In this document: positions 51,678 through 64,000 of the stretch, piece after piece | Layout: every line of letters starts with the position of its first letter | Numbering within the stretch: the first letter of the stretch is position 1 | DNA from: Enterobacter sp. Cy-643 | Lineage (GTDB): Bacteria; Pseudomonadota; Gammaproteobacteria; Enterobacterales; Enterobacteriaceae | DNA length: 64,000 nt | Direction: 5' to 3' | Assembly: GCF_011752815.1 (NCBI RefSeq) | Contig: NZ_VWWV01000001.1 | Span: 620,001 to 684,000 of the forward strand | The notes under the pieces: generated by a model | Seen by the model: the letters and a program-made list of their open reading frames with translations, nothing else | Databases searched by the model: none | Told to the model about the DNA's origin: nothing | Translations under genes and position numbers: made by a program

Positions 51678-53087
51678 ATGTCCAAGCAGCAGATCGGCGT
51701 TGTGGGTATGGCCGTGATGGGGCGCAACCTGGCGCTGAACATCGAAAGCCGTGGTTATACCGTTTCCGTATTCAACCGCTCCCGTGAGAAGACTGAAGAA
51801 GTTGTCGCAGAGAACCCGGGCAAGAAACTGGTTCCTTACTACACCGTAAAAGAATTCGTTGAGTCCCTCGAAACACCACGTCGCATCCTGTTGATGGTGC
51901 AAGCGGGCGCGGGTACCGATGCTGCCATCGACTCCCTGAAGCCTTACCTCGATAAGGGCGACATCATCATTGATGGCGGGAACACTTTCTTCCAGGACAC
52001 TATTCGTCGTAACCGTGACCTGTCTGCTGAAGGCTTTAACTTCATCGGGACCGGTGTTTCCGGCGGTGAAGAGGGCGCCCTGAAAGGCCCATCTATCATG
52101 CCTGGCGGCCAGAAAGACGCTTACGAGCTGGTTGCGCCAATCCTGACCAAAATTGCTGCGGTTGCGGAAGACGGCGAGCCTTGCGTAGCGTACATCGGCC
52201 CTGATGGCGCTGGCCACTACGTTAAAATGGTTCACAACGGCATCGAATACGGTGACATGCAGCTGATTGCAGAAGCCTATTCCCTGCTGAAGCATGGCCT
52301 GGATCTCTCCAACGAAGAGCTGGCTGAAACCTTTACCGAGTGGAACAAAGGCGAGCTGAGTAGCTACCTGATCGACATCACCAAGGACATCTTTACTAAA
52401 AAAGATGAAGAGGGTAAATATCTTGTCGATGTGATCCTGGACGAAGCGGCCAACAAAGGTACCGGGAAATGGACCAGCCAGAGCTCTCTGGATCTCGGCG
52501 AGCCGCTGTCTCTGATTACTGAATCCGTGTTCGCGCGTTATATCTCTTCCCTGAAAGAGCAGCGTGTTGCGGCCTCTAAAGTGCTGAGCGGCCCGCAGGC
52601 TAAACCGTTCTCCGGTGATAAAGCTGAGTTCAGCGAGAAAGTACGCCGTGCGCTGTATCTCGGTAAAATCGTCTCTTATGCGCAGGGCTTCTCTCAGCTG
52701 CGTGCCGCGTCCGAAGAGAACAACTGGGACCTGAACTACGGTGAGATTGCGAAGATTTTCCGCGCGGGCTGCATCATTCGTGCGCAGTTCCTGCAGAAAA
52801 TCACCGACGCATACGCGGAGAACCCGGCGATTGCTAACCTGCTGCTGGCACCTTACTTCAAGAAAATTGCCGACGATTACCAGCAGGCTCTGCGCGATGT
52901 GATTTCTTACGCGGTACAGAACGGTATCCCGACGCCGACCTTCTCCGCAGCCATTGCCTACTACGACAGCTACCGTGCAGCAGTGCTGCCGGCTAACCTG
53001 ATTCAGGCGCAGCGTGATTACTTCGGCGCACATACCTATAAGCGCACGGACAAAGAAGGCGTCTTCCACACCGAGTGGCTTGACTGA
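51678..53087 (+). CDS. gnd: 6-phosphogluconate dehydrogenase, decarboxylating
   Basis: Pentose-phosphate enzyme that turns 6-phosphogluconate into ribulose-5-phosphate, CO2 and NADPH. The NADP-binding [20 protein letters not shown] is at residues 7-26, with [11 protein letters not shown] and the catalytic [13 protein letters not shown] segment (Lys about 184). 469 residues. Housekeeping gene that classically flanks O-antigen clusters and recombines with them. AGGAG upstream of ATG 51678. Confidence 0.98.
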   Translation: MSKQQIGVVGMAVMGRNLALNIESRGYTVSVFNRSREKTEEVVAENPGKKLVPYYTVKEFVESLETPRRILLMVQAGAGTDAAIDSLKPYLDKGDIIIDGGNTFFQDTIRRNRDLSAEGFNFIGTGVSGGEEGALKGPSIMPGGQKDAYELVAPILTKIAAVAEDGEPCVAYIGPDGAGHYVKMVHNGIEYGDMQLIAEAYSLLKHGLDLSNEELAETFTEWNKGELSSYLIDITKDIFTKKDEEGKYLVDVILDEAANKGTGKWTSQSSLDLGEPLSLITESVFARYISSLKEQRVAASKVLSGPQAKPFSGDKAEFSEKVRRALYLGKIVSYAQGFSQLRAASEENNWDLNYGEIAKIFRAGCIIRAQFLQKITDAYAENPAIANLLLAPYFKKIADDYQQALRDVISYAVQNGIPTPTFSAAIAYYDSYRAAVLPANLIQAQRDYFGAHTYKRTDKEGVFHTEWLD

Positions 53088-53105
53088 TTCTTTTCACGTT
53101 CTGAT

Positions 53106-53131
53106 AAAAGGCCCTTCGAGGGCCTTTTTTA
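53106..53131 (+). terminator. gnd terminator
   Basis: aaaaggccc-ttcg-agggccttttt, 19 bp after the gnd stop: a strong GC stem with a UUCG-type loop and a U-tract. Confidence 0.9.
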
Positions 53132-53319
53132 CATTTGAGGCCTGGTCAAATATCACACAGCTTATTTTGTGATTTTTTGGCATTCGGTCTCTGTGCTGAT
53201 TTTTCAGCAAATTCCGAGCTTTTCCTTACAAATCATTAAGGTCTTTTGCCTATTATCTTTCTATACTATAAATCTGATGAATATACGAAGCTGTTCTCAT
53301 TATTTTTTCAAAGGCAATT

Positions 53320-54315
53320 ATGAATCGAGCTGACTTAAATGTGGCGAAAGAGCACACCAGCAATCAACAGGAAAATATTGATTTAATTGATCTTATTATC
53401 CAGCTTTGGCGAGGCAAAATCGCCATTGCGGCAGCAATGATTTTAGCCATCTTAATCGCTATTGTTTATCTCACTTTTGCAAAAGAAAAATGGACTTCTG
53501 AGGCGATAGTTACGCTCCCGGATACCGGTCAGATTTCGAACTACAGCAATGCCATGAGCGTTCTTAATGCCCAGTATCCAGAGACTGTGCCCTCGCTGAG
53601 CGAGATCCAACAGCGTTATTTTGGGCGATTCAACTCTGCCATTTCTGCCTTATCTGAGCAGTTGGATAATCAGCAAACGCCAGAAAAACTGACCGTAGAA
53701 CCCGCCGCAAAGGATCAACCACTGCCGCTGAAGATTAGCTATGTAGCGAGTTCAGCTGAACAGGCGCAGAAAACACTGAATACTTATCTCCAGCAGATTA
53801 ATAAGCGGACTGTCGCTGAGCTGGATGATGACCTTAAAACTTCCGTTGACGCAAAAATAAGCGATTTAAAAGACCTGCTCGCCACAAAAGAAAAAGTTGC
53901 GAAGGAGAAACAGCAAAAGCGTCTGGATGAGCTGAACCAGGCGCTGTTGGTGGCTCAGCAATCTAATATTACTAAGCCTGCGGTTTCACAGGCTGAAACA
54001 ATGTCTGAAGATACGCTGTTTGCACTGGGGAGCGAGGCGCTTTCTTCTATGATTAAAAATGAAGCGTCCCGTCCGCTGCCTTTAGATAACTCATATTTTA
54101 ACGCCCGTCAGTCGCTCCTTGCGGTAAGTGAATTAAAATCGACGCCGGAAACGACCTATGCGTTTCGGTATGTCATGAAGCCAACTTTGCCGGTGCGTAA
54201 AGACAGCCCGAAAAAAGGCCTGACGTTGGTGCTTGCCGCCTTGTTGGGCATTATTGTCGGCTCGGGCTATGTCCTGGGGCGCAACGCGCTGCGTAACTAT
54301 AAATCAGCAGCCTAA
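53320..54315 (+). CDS. wzzB: O-antigen chain-length determinant WzzB
   Basis: Inner-membrane polysaccharide co-polymerase that sets the modal O-antigen length together with Wzy. The first membrane helix is about 33-53, a long coiled-coil-rich periplasmic domain follows, and the second helix is about 302-320 (LVLAALLGIIVGSGY), with the proline-rich PTLPVRKDSPKKG just before it, as in other Wzz proteins. 331 residues. It follows gnd directly; the ugd gene that stands between them in E. coli is absent. ATG 53320 after AAAGG. Confidence 0.95.
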   Translation: MNRADLNVAKEHTSNQQENIDLIDLIIQLWRGKIAIAAAMILAILIAIVYLTFAKEKWTSEAIVTLPDTGQISNYSNAMSVLNAQYPETVPSLSEIQQRYFGRFNSAISALSEQLDNQQTPEKLTVEPAAKDQPLPLKISYVASSAEQAQKTLNTYLQQINKRTVAELDDDLKTSVDAKISDLKDLLATKEKVAKEKQQKRLDELNQALLVAQQSNITKPAVSQAETMSEDTLFALGSEALSSMIKNEASRPLPLDNSYFNARQSLLAVSELKSTPETTYAFRYVMKPTLPVRKDSPKKGLTLVLAALLGIIVGSGYVLGRNALRNYKSAA

Positions 54316-54332
54316 GCTTGCTAAAAAAACAG

Positions 54333-54356
54333 AAGGCCGCATTAGCGGCCTTTTTT
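54333..54356. terminator. Terminator between convergent wzzB and hisI
   Basis: aaggccgc-atta-gcggcctttttt, preceded by an A-tract (54323-54329), so it can act on both strands. Confidence 0.9.
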
Positions 54357-54372
54357 ACGTCCGTGCCCGCGC

Positions 54373-54977
54373 TTATTTATGCCGGGCCCGTAAATTCTCA
54401 ATTACCGTACTCAAGTCCAAATCCTGATCCTGCAGCAGCACCAGCAGGTGATACATCAAATCAGAGGCTTCGTTGGTCAGTTCGTGACGATCGTTCACGG
54501 TTGCTGCCAGCGCGGTTTCCACGCCTTCTTCACCGACTTTCTGCGCAATACGCTTGGTGCCGCTGGCGTACAGTTTGGCGGTATAGGAGCTGGCCGGATC
54601 GGCAGTTTTACGCGAGGCCAGCAGTTGCTCAAGCTCAAACAGGAAATGCCAGTCGTGATGAGCCTCCCCGAAGCAGCTTGAGGTGCCGAGGTGGCAGGTT
54701 GGGCCAATGGGGTTCACCAGCACCAGCAGCGTGTCGTTATCGCAGTCTGGGGCAATACGCACTACGTTCAGGAAATGGCCAGAGGTTTCACCTTTCGTCC
54801 ACAGGCGTTGTTTGGTGCGTGAGAAAAAGGTTACTTTGCCGCTTTCCTGGGTTTTCGCCAGCGCATCCTGGTTCATATAGCCGAGCATCAGGACTTCACC
54901 GGATACCGCGTGCTGAACGATAACCGGCATCAGGCCATCGGTTTTTTCCCAGTCCAGCTGGGCTAGCTGTTGTTCTG

Positions 54978-54984
<7 letters not shown>
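54373..54984 (-). CDS. hisI: HisI (HisIE): phosphoribosyl-AMP cyclohydrolase / phosphoribosyl-ATP pyrophosphohydrolase
   Basis: Bifunctional enzyme for steps 2 and 3 of histidine synthesis. The N-terminal cyclohydrolase has the zinc/metal motifs DCDNDTLLV and [12 protein letters not shown] (about 75-105). The C-terminal MazG-like pyrophosphohydrolase has [12 protein letters not shown] and [14 protein letters not shown]. 203 residues as in E. coli. Last gene of the operon; overlaps hisF by 7 bp. Confidence 0.98.
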
Positions 54985-56476
<1,492 letters not shown>

Positions 56477-57066
56477 CTACATCTCCAGAAAGTTTTTCAG
56501 CAGCTGAGCCCCGGCCGCACCGGAACGTTCCGGGTGGAACTGAACGCCCCAGAAATTATCTTTTTGCACCGCCGCGGTGAAGGCTTCGCCGTAGTTTGCC
56601 TGGGCGATGGTGTTTTCGCAGACCGGCATCGCGTAGCTGTGAACAAAGTAGAAATACGCCCCGTCCTCAATGCCGCGAAACAGGCGATCGCCTGCCTTTG
56701 GGTAGACACGGTTCCAGCCCATGTGCGGCAGCGGCAGGCCGAAGTCTTTCATCTGCAGCGCCGGCTGGTCGATAATGCCCAGCATCTCAACGCCGTGGCT
56801 TTCGTCACTGCGGCTGCCGAGAAGCTGCATTCCCAGGCAAATACCCAGCACGGGCTGGGTGCAGGCTTTAATCAACTCCACCAGGTCGCGCTCGATGATT
56901 TGGTTCATGGCCGCCTGTGCGGTACCTACGCCCGGTAGAAAAAGCTTATCTGCGCGCAGTACCACGTCCGGGTCACGGCTGACCAGCGGCTCATAGCCGT
57001 GGCGCTGAATGGCCGATTTTACCGAATGCAGGTTGGCGCAGCCCGTATCGAGGATCACCACGTTCA

Positions 57067-57067
<1 letters not shown>
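56477..57067 (-). CDS. hisH: Imidazole glycerol phosphate synthase, glutamine amidotransferase HisH
   Basis: Class I amidotransferase that supplies ammonia to HisF. The nucleophile Cys77 is in [11 protein letters not shown]; the His-Glu pair is in VQFHPERSG (about 178-186). 196 residues. Shares one base with the hisB stop. Confidence 0.98.
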
Positions 57068-60517
<3,450 letters not shown>

Positions 60518-60521
60518 CACA

Positions 60522-61421
60522 TCACTCCATCATCTTCTCAATCGGCAGCACCAGAATGGAGCTGGCACCCAGCGCCTTCAGTTTTTCCATCGTTTCCCAG
60601 AACAGCGTCTCACTGCTCACCATGTGCATCGCCACGCGCTGCTGATCGCCGGCCAGCGGCAGAATGGTTGGACGCTCGGCGCCCGGCAGCAGGGCAATCA
60701 CTTCATCCAGGCGCTCGGTTGGCGCGTGCATCATGATGTATTTGGACTCGCGAGCCTGAATCACGCCCTGGATACGGGTCAGCAGTTTGTCGATCAGCTG
60801 CTGCTTGGCCGCCGGCATTTCGCCGTCACGCTGGATCAGGCAGGCTTTAGAGCGGTAGATAACTTCGACTTCACGCAGGCCGTTGGCTTCAAGCGTTGCG
60901 CCGGTAGAGACCAGGTCACAGATGGCATCGGCCAGACCGGCGCGCGGCGCCACTTCCACCGAGCCGTTCAGCAGGCAGGATTTAAACTGCACGCCTTTCT
61001 GGTCGAGGTAGCGCTTCAGCAGGTGCGGGTAAGAGGTCGCAATGCGTTTGTTGTTGAGGCTTGCCGGGCCATCCCAGGGTTCGTCCACGGCGGTAGCCAG
61101 GGACAGGCGGCAGCCGCCAAAATCCAGGCGACGTAGCGTGTAATAACGCGGATCTTCGCCCTGGGCGCGGCGCGTAAGCAGCTCTTCTTCGAGGACGTTT
61201 TCACCGATGATACCGAGGTCCACTACGCCGTCCATCACCAGCCCCGGAATGTCGTCATCACGTACGCGGAGGATGTCGATGGGCATATTTTCGGCCAGCG
61301 CAATCAGGCGTTGGGTGTGCAGGTTGATTTTTATGCCGCAGCGGGCGAGTAATTCGCGTGAATCATCGCTAAGACGGCCTGATTTCTGCATAGCTATGCG
61401 TAAACGGTTGTTGTCGGTCAT
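60522..61421 (-). CDS. hisG: ATP phosphoribosyltransferase HisG
   Basis: First, feedback-inhibited step of histidine synthesis, joining ATP and [19 protein letters not shown] at the N terminus and [14 protein letters not shown] (PRPP loop, about 168-181) are family marks; the C-terminal 75 residues form the histidine-binding regulatory domain of the long form. 299 residues, as in E. coli. First structural gene after the attenuator. Confidence 0.98.
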   Translation of the reverse strand: MTDNNRLRIAMQKSGRLSDDSRELLARCGIKINLHTQRLIALAENMPIDILRVRDDDIPGLVMDGVVDLGIIGENVLEEELLTRRAQGEDPRYYTLRRLDFGGCRLSLATAVDEPWDGPASLNNKRIATSYPHLLKRYLDQKGVQFKSCLLNGSVEVAPRAGLADAICDLVSTGATLEANGLREVEVIYRSKACLIQRDGEMPAAKQQLIDKLLTRIQGVIQARESKYIMMHAPTERLDEVIALLPGAERPTILPLAGDQQRVAMHMVSSETLFWETMEKLKALGASSILVLPIEKMME

Positions 61422-61460
61422 CGGTAGTTACCCCTTATCAATTCCTGTCTGACGCCCAAT

Positions 61461-61497
61461 AAAAAAGCCCCCGGAAGATATCTTCCGGGGGCTTTTT
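61461..61497 (-). terminator. his operon attenuator
   Basis: A perfect self-complementary stem (agcccccggaagat against atcttccgggggct, 61466-61493) with a T-tract when read on the minus strand, 39 nt before hisG. It ends transcription when the His codons of hisL are read without delay. Confidence 0.95.
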
Positions 61498-61556
61498 CTC
61501 GCGTTCACGCACCACTGGAAGATCTTTTCGTCTCCCAGCACCAATCGCCTGAAAGA

Positions 61557-61607
61557 CTAGTCAGGGTGATGGTGATGATGGTGGTTTTTAAACTGAGCGC
61601 GTGTCAT
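61557..61607 (-). CDS. hisL: his operon leader peptide
   Basis: Sixteen-codon leader read MTRAQFKNHHHHHHPD. Six consecutive His codons sense charged tRNA-His and steer the downstream RNA between antiterminator and attenuator. E. coli has seven His; here the first is an Asn codon (AAC), one substitution from CAC. ATG 61607. Confidence 0.95.
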   Translation of the reverse strand: MTRAQFKNHHHHHHPD

Positions 61608-61646
61608 AAAATTCTCGTATGAATGACTATTCATTATGTGCCAATT

Positions 61647-61676
61647 AACGTAAACCAGATGACGCACCGAGCGCAA
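61647..61676 (-). promoter_or_regulatory. his operon promoter
   Basis: On the minus strand TTGCGC (61676-61671) and TACGTT (61652-61647), 18 bp apart, align with the TTGCTT/TAGGTT promoter of E. coli his. The placement about 40 bp before hisL agrees. Confidence 0.55.
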
Positions 61677-61807
61677 GGGGTTTTTTCCTCGTTGATTAAT
61701 ATTCTGTAAGACTGAGGGAATTGTCAGTTCTGCCCGGGTGGCGTAGCCTTAACGGAGAGCTAAATTCACTCTTCAGAAGATAATGCTGCAAGGTCAGGAG
61801 ACAAGGC

Positions 61808-62635
61808 ATGAAAAGGGTCGCAATAGTCGGGTTAGGGTGGTTGGGAATGCCGCTGGCGCTTTCATTGTCAGCGCGCGGTTATCAGGTCACCGGCAGCAAA
61901 ACCACGCGGGATGGCGTAGAAGCAGCCCGCATGTGCGGGATCGAAAGTTATCAGCTGCATCTGCAGCCGGAACTGGTTTGCGACAGTGAGGATCTGGAAG
62001 CGCTGCTGAACGTCGACGCGTTAGTGGTGACGCTACCCGCCCGACGCAGCGGTGAAGGTGATGATTTTTATCTGCAGGCGGTGCAGGAAATTGTCGACAG
62101 CGCGCTCGCACATTCCGTGCCGCGCATTATCTTTACCAGCTCGACCTCCGTGTATGGTGAGGGCGAGGGCAACCTAAAAGAGACATCTCCACTTAACCCT
62201 GTCACCGCCAGCGGCAAAGTGCTTAAAGAGCTTGAAGACTGGCTGCACAAACTGCCGGGAACGTCCGTGGATATCCTCCGCCTCGCGGGGCTGGTGGGGC
62301 CGGAACGTCATCCCGGGCGTTTTCTGGCGGGGAAAACGGATGTGGCAAACGGGCAGCACGGCGTGAACCTGGTCCATCTGGAAGATGTGGTTTCGGCCAT
62401 TACGCTGCTGCTTCAGGCGCCAAAAGGCGGGCGAGTCTATAATCTTTGTGCCCCTGCTCACCCAACGCGAGAAGAGTTTTATACGCGCATGGCCAGGCAA
62501 ATTGGTCTTGAGGCACCGTCGTTTCGTAAAGACACGGCAGCCGGCCACGGCAAGCTGATTGACGGCAGCCGTATCTGTAATGAGCTAGGCTTCGACTATC
62601 AATATCCTAATCCGCTGCTGATGCCTATGCAGTAA
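61808..62635 (+). CDS. yeeZ: YeeZ, NAD-dependent epimerase/reductase-like protein
   Basis: Extended short-chain dehydrogenase family protein of unknown substrate. The N-terminal GLGWLGMPLALSLSARG (residues 8-24) is the nucleotide loop, with TSSTSVYGEGEG and HLEDVVSAITLLL further on; the usual Tyr-x-x-x-Lys is not evident. 275 residues, one more than E. coli YeeZ. Divergent from hisL, as in E. coli, and 26 bp before yeeY. Confidence 0.94.
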   Translation: MKRVAIVGLGWLGMPLALSLSARGYQVTGSKTTRDGVEAARMCGIESYQLHLQPELVCDSEDLEALLNVDALVVTLPARRSGEGDDFYLQAVQEIVDSALAHSVPRIIFTSSTSVYGEGEGNLKETSPLNPVTASGKVLKELEDWLHKLPGTSVDILRLAGLVGPERHPGRFLAGKTDVANGQHGVNLVHLEDVVSAITLLLQAPKGGRVYNLCAPAHPTREEFYTRMARQIGLEAPSFRKDTAAGHGKLIDGSRICNELGFDYQYPNPLLMPMQ

Positions 62636-62661
62636 ATTCAGCCACATATCCGGGAGTGAAT

Positions 62662-63576
62662 ATGAAACCTTTACTGGAGGTCCTGATCATTCTCGATGCG
62701 CTGGATAAAGAAGGGAGTTTTGCTGCCGCGGCGGCAAAACTCTTTAAAACCCCCTCGGCGCTGAGCTACAGCGTGCAAAAGCTGGAAAGCGACCTCAATA
62801 TTCAAATCCTCGACCGCAGCGGCCACCGGGCACGTTTTACGCGGACCGGCCAGCTTCTTCTGGAAAAAGGTCGGGAAATTCTGCATTCGGTGCGCGAACT
62901 GGAAAAGCAGGCGATCAAACTCCAGCAGGGCTGGGAGCACGAACTCACCATCGGCGTGGACAACGCGTTTCCCTTTTCCCTGCTGACGCCGTTAATCGAG
63001 GCGTTCTATCAAAGCTACAGCGTCACGCGGCTAAAATTTATCAACGATGTGCTTGGCGGCTCGTGGGAAGCGCTCACGGAAGGGCGGGCGGACATTATTG
63101 TCGGGGCGATGAGCGAACCGCCTTCGCTGAGCGGTTTCGGCTATACGCTGCTGGGCAGGCTGGAGATCGTCTTTGTTGTGGCGCCCCACCATTCACTGGC
63201 GAAAGCCGAGGAACCGCTGCCGCGCCGTTTAGTCAAACAGTCCCGGGCGGTGGTAGTGGGAGACACCTCCAGAATCGAGTCCGCCAGAGCGCTGCATTTG
63301 CTTGAAGAGCAGGAGGCGATCACCGTGTTTGATTTCAAAACCAAGCTCGAGCTGCAAATCAGCGGCATTGGCTGCGGGTACATGCCGCGCTATATGGCTC
63401 AGCGTTATATTGAGAGCGGTGCGCTGGTGGAAAAACAGGTCGCAGGGCAGGTATCTTATGTCCCGGTCTGGATAGGCTGGAATGAGCAAACGGCCGGGCT
63501 CGCCAGCGAATGGTGGCGCGAAAAAATCGTCGGTGACCCGCATATTGCCCTGGTGTATATGCCAGTAGAAAAATAG
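62662..63576 (+). CDS. yeeY: LysR-family transcription regulator YeeY
   Basis: N-terminal winged helix-turn-helix (residues 1-60; LDKEGSFAAAAAKLFKTPSALSYSVQKLE) followed by a LysR substrate-binding domain (about 90-290). I start at ATG 62662 (MKPLLEVL), 5 nt after GGGAG; GTG 62656 would add two residues. 304 residues. Target genes unknown; in E. coli it neighbours the putrescine importer gene plaP. Confidence 0.93.
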   Translation: MKPLLEVLIILDALDKEGSFAAAAAKLFKTPSALSYSVQKLESDLNIQILDRSGHRARFTRTGQLLLEKGREILHSVRELEKQAIKLQQGWEHELTIGVDNAFPFSLLTPLIEAFYQSYSVTRLKFINDVLGGSWEALTEGRADIIVGAMSEPPSLSGFGYTLLGRLEIVFVVAPHHSLAKAEEPLPRRLVKQSRAVVVGDTSRIESARALHLLEEQEAITVFDFKTKLELQISGIGCGYMPRYMAQRYIESGALVEKQVAGQVSYVPVWIGWNEQTAGLASEWWREKIVGDPHIALVYMPVEK

Positions 63577-63949
63577 TGCCTTTTTGACTGGCGGTTTTGA
63601 ATTCGCTCTACTATGTTCTATGCAGCCAGACAGGACGTATGGCGCTGAGAGTGCGTTTCAGGCCGATCTTCTTCTGCTCTGTGGGACTAGCCAGTTTTTA
63701 CTGCCGCCAGAGGCTGAAAAAGAAATTGCTAAAGATGGCTTTAACATCTTGTCATTGTGCCTTCAAATGGTGCAAAATATGCGGCCTGCAAAATAGAAAA
63801 CTAACCGACGTTTAAGAGACGTCGGTTATTTTTTTGCAATCAATTAAGTCAGACAAACGGCATTTGCCAAAAAAACCAAGAGGCCGGGCTTCGTACCGGA
63901 TAGATACTAGCTTTTAAAAAACGACAGTCGTGTCGCCGAGGAAATTAAG
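63577..63949 (+). other. Unassigned 373-bp region between yeeY and yoeI
   Basis: Contains a strong + strand terminator (listed separately). Overlapping short frames (63584-63796 and 63597-63815) have no ribosome site or family resemblance that I recognise. The stretch from about 63600 to the terminator could be the yeeY 3' untranslated region or an independent small transcript. Confidence 0.4.
63801..63835 (+). terminator. Rho-independent terminator downstream of yeeY
   Basis: taaccgacgt and acgtcggtta form a perfect 10-bp stem around a 7-base loop (ttaagag), followed by seven T. It lies 225 bp after the yeeY stop. Confidence 0.9.
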
Positions 63950-64000
63950 ATGGGGCAGATTTTTGCTTTTGCGCAGGCTTTCTCTACTGAGGGAAACAAC
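63950..64000 (+). CDS. yoeI: YoeI small protein (3' end cut by window)
   Basis: Seventeen codons read MGQIFAFAQAFSTEGNN and the frame is open to the window edge. As I recall it, the E. coli small protein YoeI is 20 residues and begins MGQFFAYATAFA, and it lies between yeeY and plaP, which is this position. GAGGAAA at 63938-63944 is a good ribosome site for ATG 63950. Likely a tiny membrane-associated peptide upstream of plaP. Confidence 0.7.
   Translation, partial: MGQIFAFAQAFSTEGNN

Noticed and set aside
53226-53242. PmrA-box-like half sites upstream of wzzB
   Set aside because: cttaca and attaag are separated by 4 bp, not 5, and the first half deviates from YTTAAK; not enough to call.
54318-54923. 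+ strand frame of 201 residues overlapping hisI
   Set aside because: It opens in the terminator of wzzB and runs antisense to a certain his gene; composition is R/S-rich noise.
63584-63815. Overlapping small frames after yeeY, one Cys-rich
   Set aside because: No ribosome site, no family resemblance, and two frames compete over the same bases; left as unassigned.

Overview
The window is a chromosomal segment of an Enterobacteriaceae member. Gene order and protein lengths follow the E. coli/Salmonella yegE-udk-dcd-asmA-yegH / wza-wcaM / galF / O-antigen / gnd / wzz / his region closely. Sequence details (a six-His hisL, no ugd between gnd and wzz, an unfamiliar O-antigen cluster) show it is not E. 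coli K-12. It could be a Cedecea-, Enterobacter- or Kosakonia-like genus; I cannot fix the species by reading.

Layout. (1) 1-2944, + strand: the last two genes of a surface-glycan locus that continues off the left edge, a polyprenyl-phosphate sugar-phosphate transferase (GT4/WecA-WbpL type) and a WbpM-type nucleotide-sugar 4,6-dehydratase. (2) 3056-11605: conserved housekeeping genes yegE/dgcE (-), udk, dcd, asmA (+) and yegH (-). (3) 11606-12332: a long leader with a candidate RcsAB box and a JUMPstart/ops element. (4) 12333-35079, +: the complete colanic acid operon wza-wzb-wzc-wcaABCDEF-gmd-fcl-gmm-wcaI-manC-manB-wcaJ-wzxC-wcaKLM. A four-unit palindromic repeat lies between manB and wcaJ. 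(5) 35254-36153: galF, followed by a terminator and a second JUMPstart. (6) 36554-51537, +: an O-antigen cluster, rmlB-rmlA-fdtA-fdtC-fdtB-wzx-GT-wzy-GT-gmd-fcl-gmm-manC-GT-manB. It is mostly AT-rich by eye, as transferred O-antigen genes usually are. (7) 51678-54315: gnd and wzzB. (8) 54373-61607, -: the full histidine operon hisLGDCBHAFI with its leader peptide and attenuator. (9) 61808-64000, +: yeeZ, yeeY and the start of the small-protein gene yoeI, cut by the window edge.

How the genes work together. ManB/ManC/Gmd/Fcl make GDP-mannose and GDP-L-fucose. WcaJ starts colanic acid on undecaprenyl phosphate, the Wca transferases and acetyl/pyruvyl transferases build the unit, WzxC flips it, WcaD polymerises it, and Wza-Wzb-Wzc control length and export. 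The O-antigen cluster encodes a dTDP-3-acetamido-3,6-dideoxyhexose route (RmlA, RmlB, FdtA, FdtB, FdtC; Fuc3NAc or Qui3NAc), a second GDP-fucose module, three glycosyltransferases, Wzx and Wzy. WzzB sets chain length. A WecA-type primer plus three transferases suggests a four-sugar repeat containing the 3-acetamido sugar and L-fucose and/or mannose.

Most notable: the colanic acid and O-antigen clusters each carry gmd-fcl-gmm-manC-manB. The two manB genes share an 833-bp stretch with no difference that I could find, flanked by diverged ends. This is the mark of recent gene conversion, and it places a direct repeat 23.6 kb apart across the whole locus. I saw no tRNA, rRNA, CRISPR array or insertion sequence.
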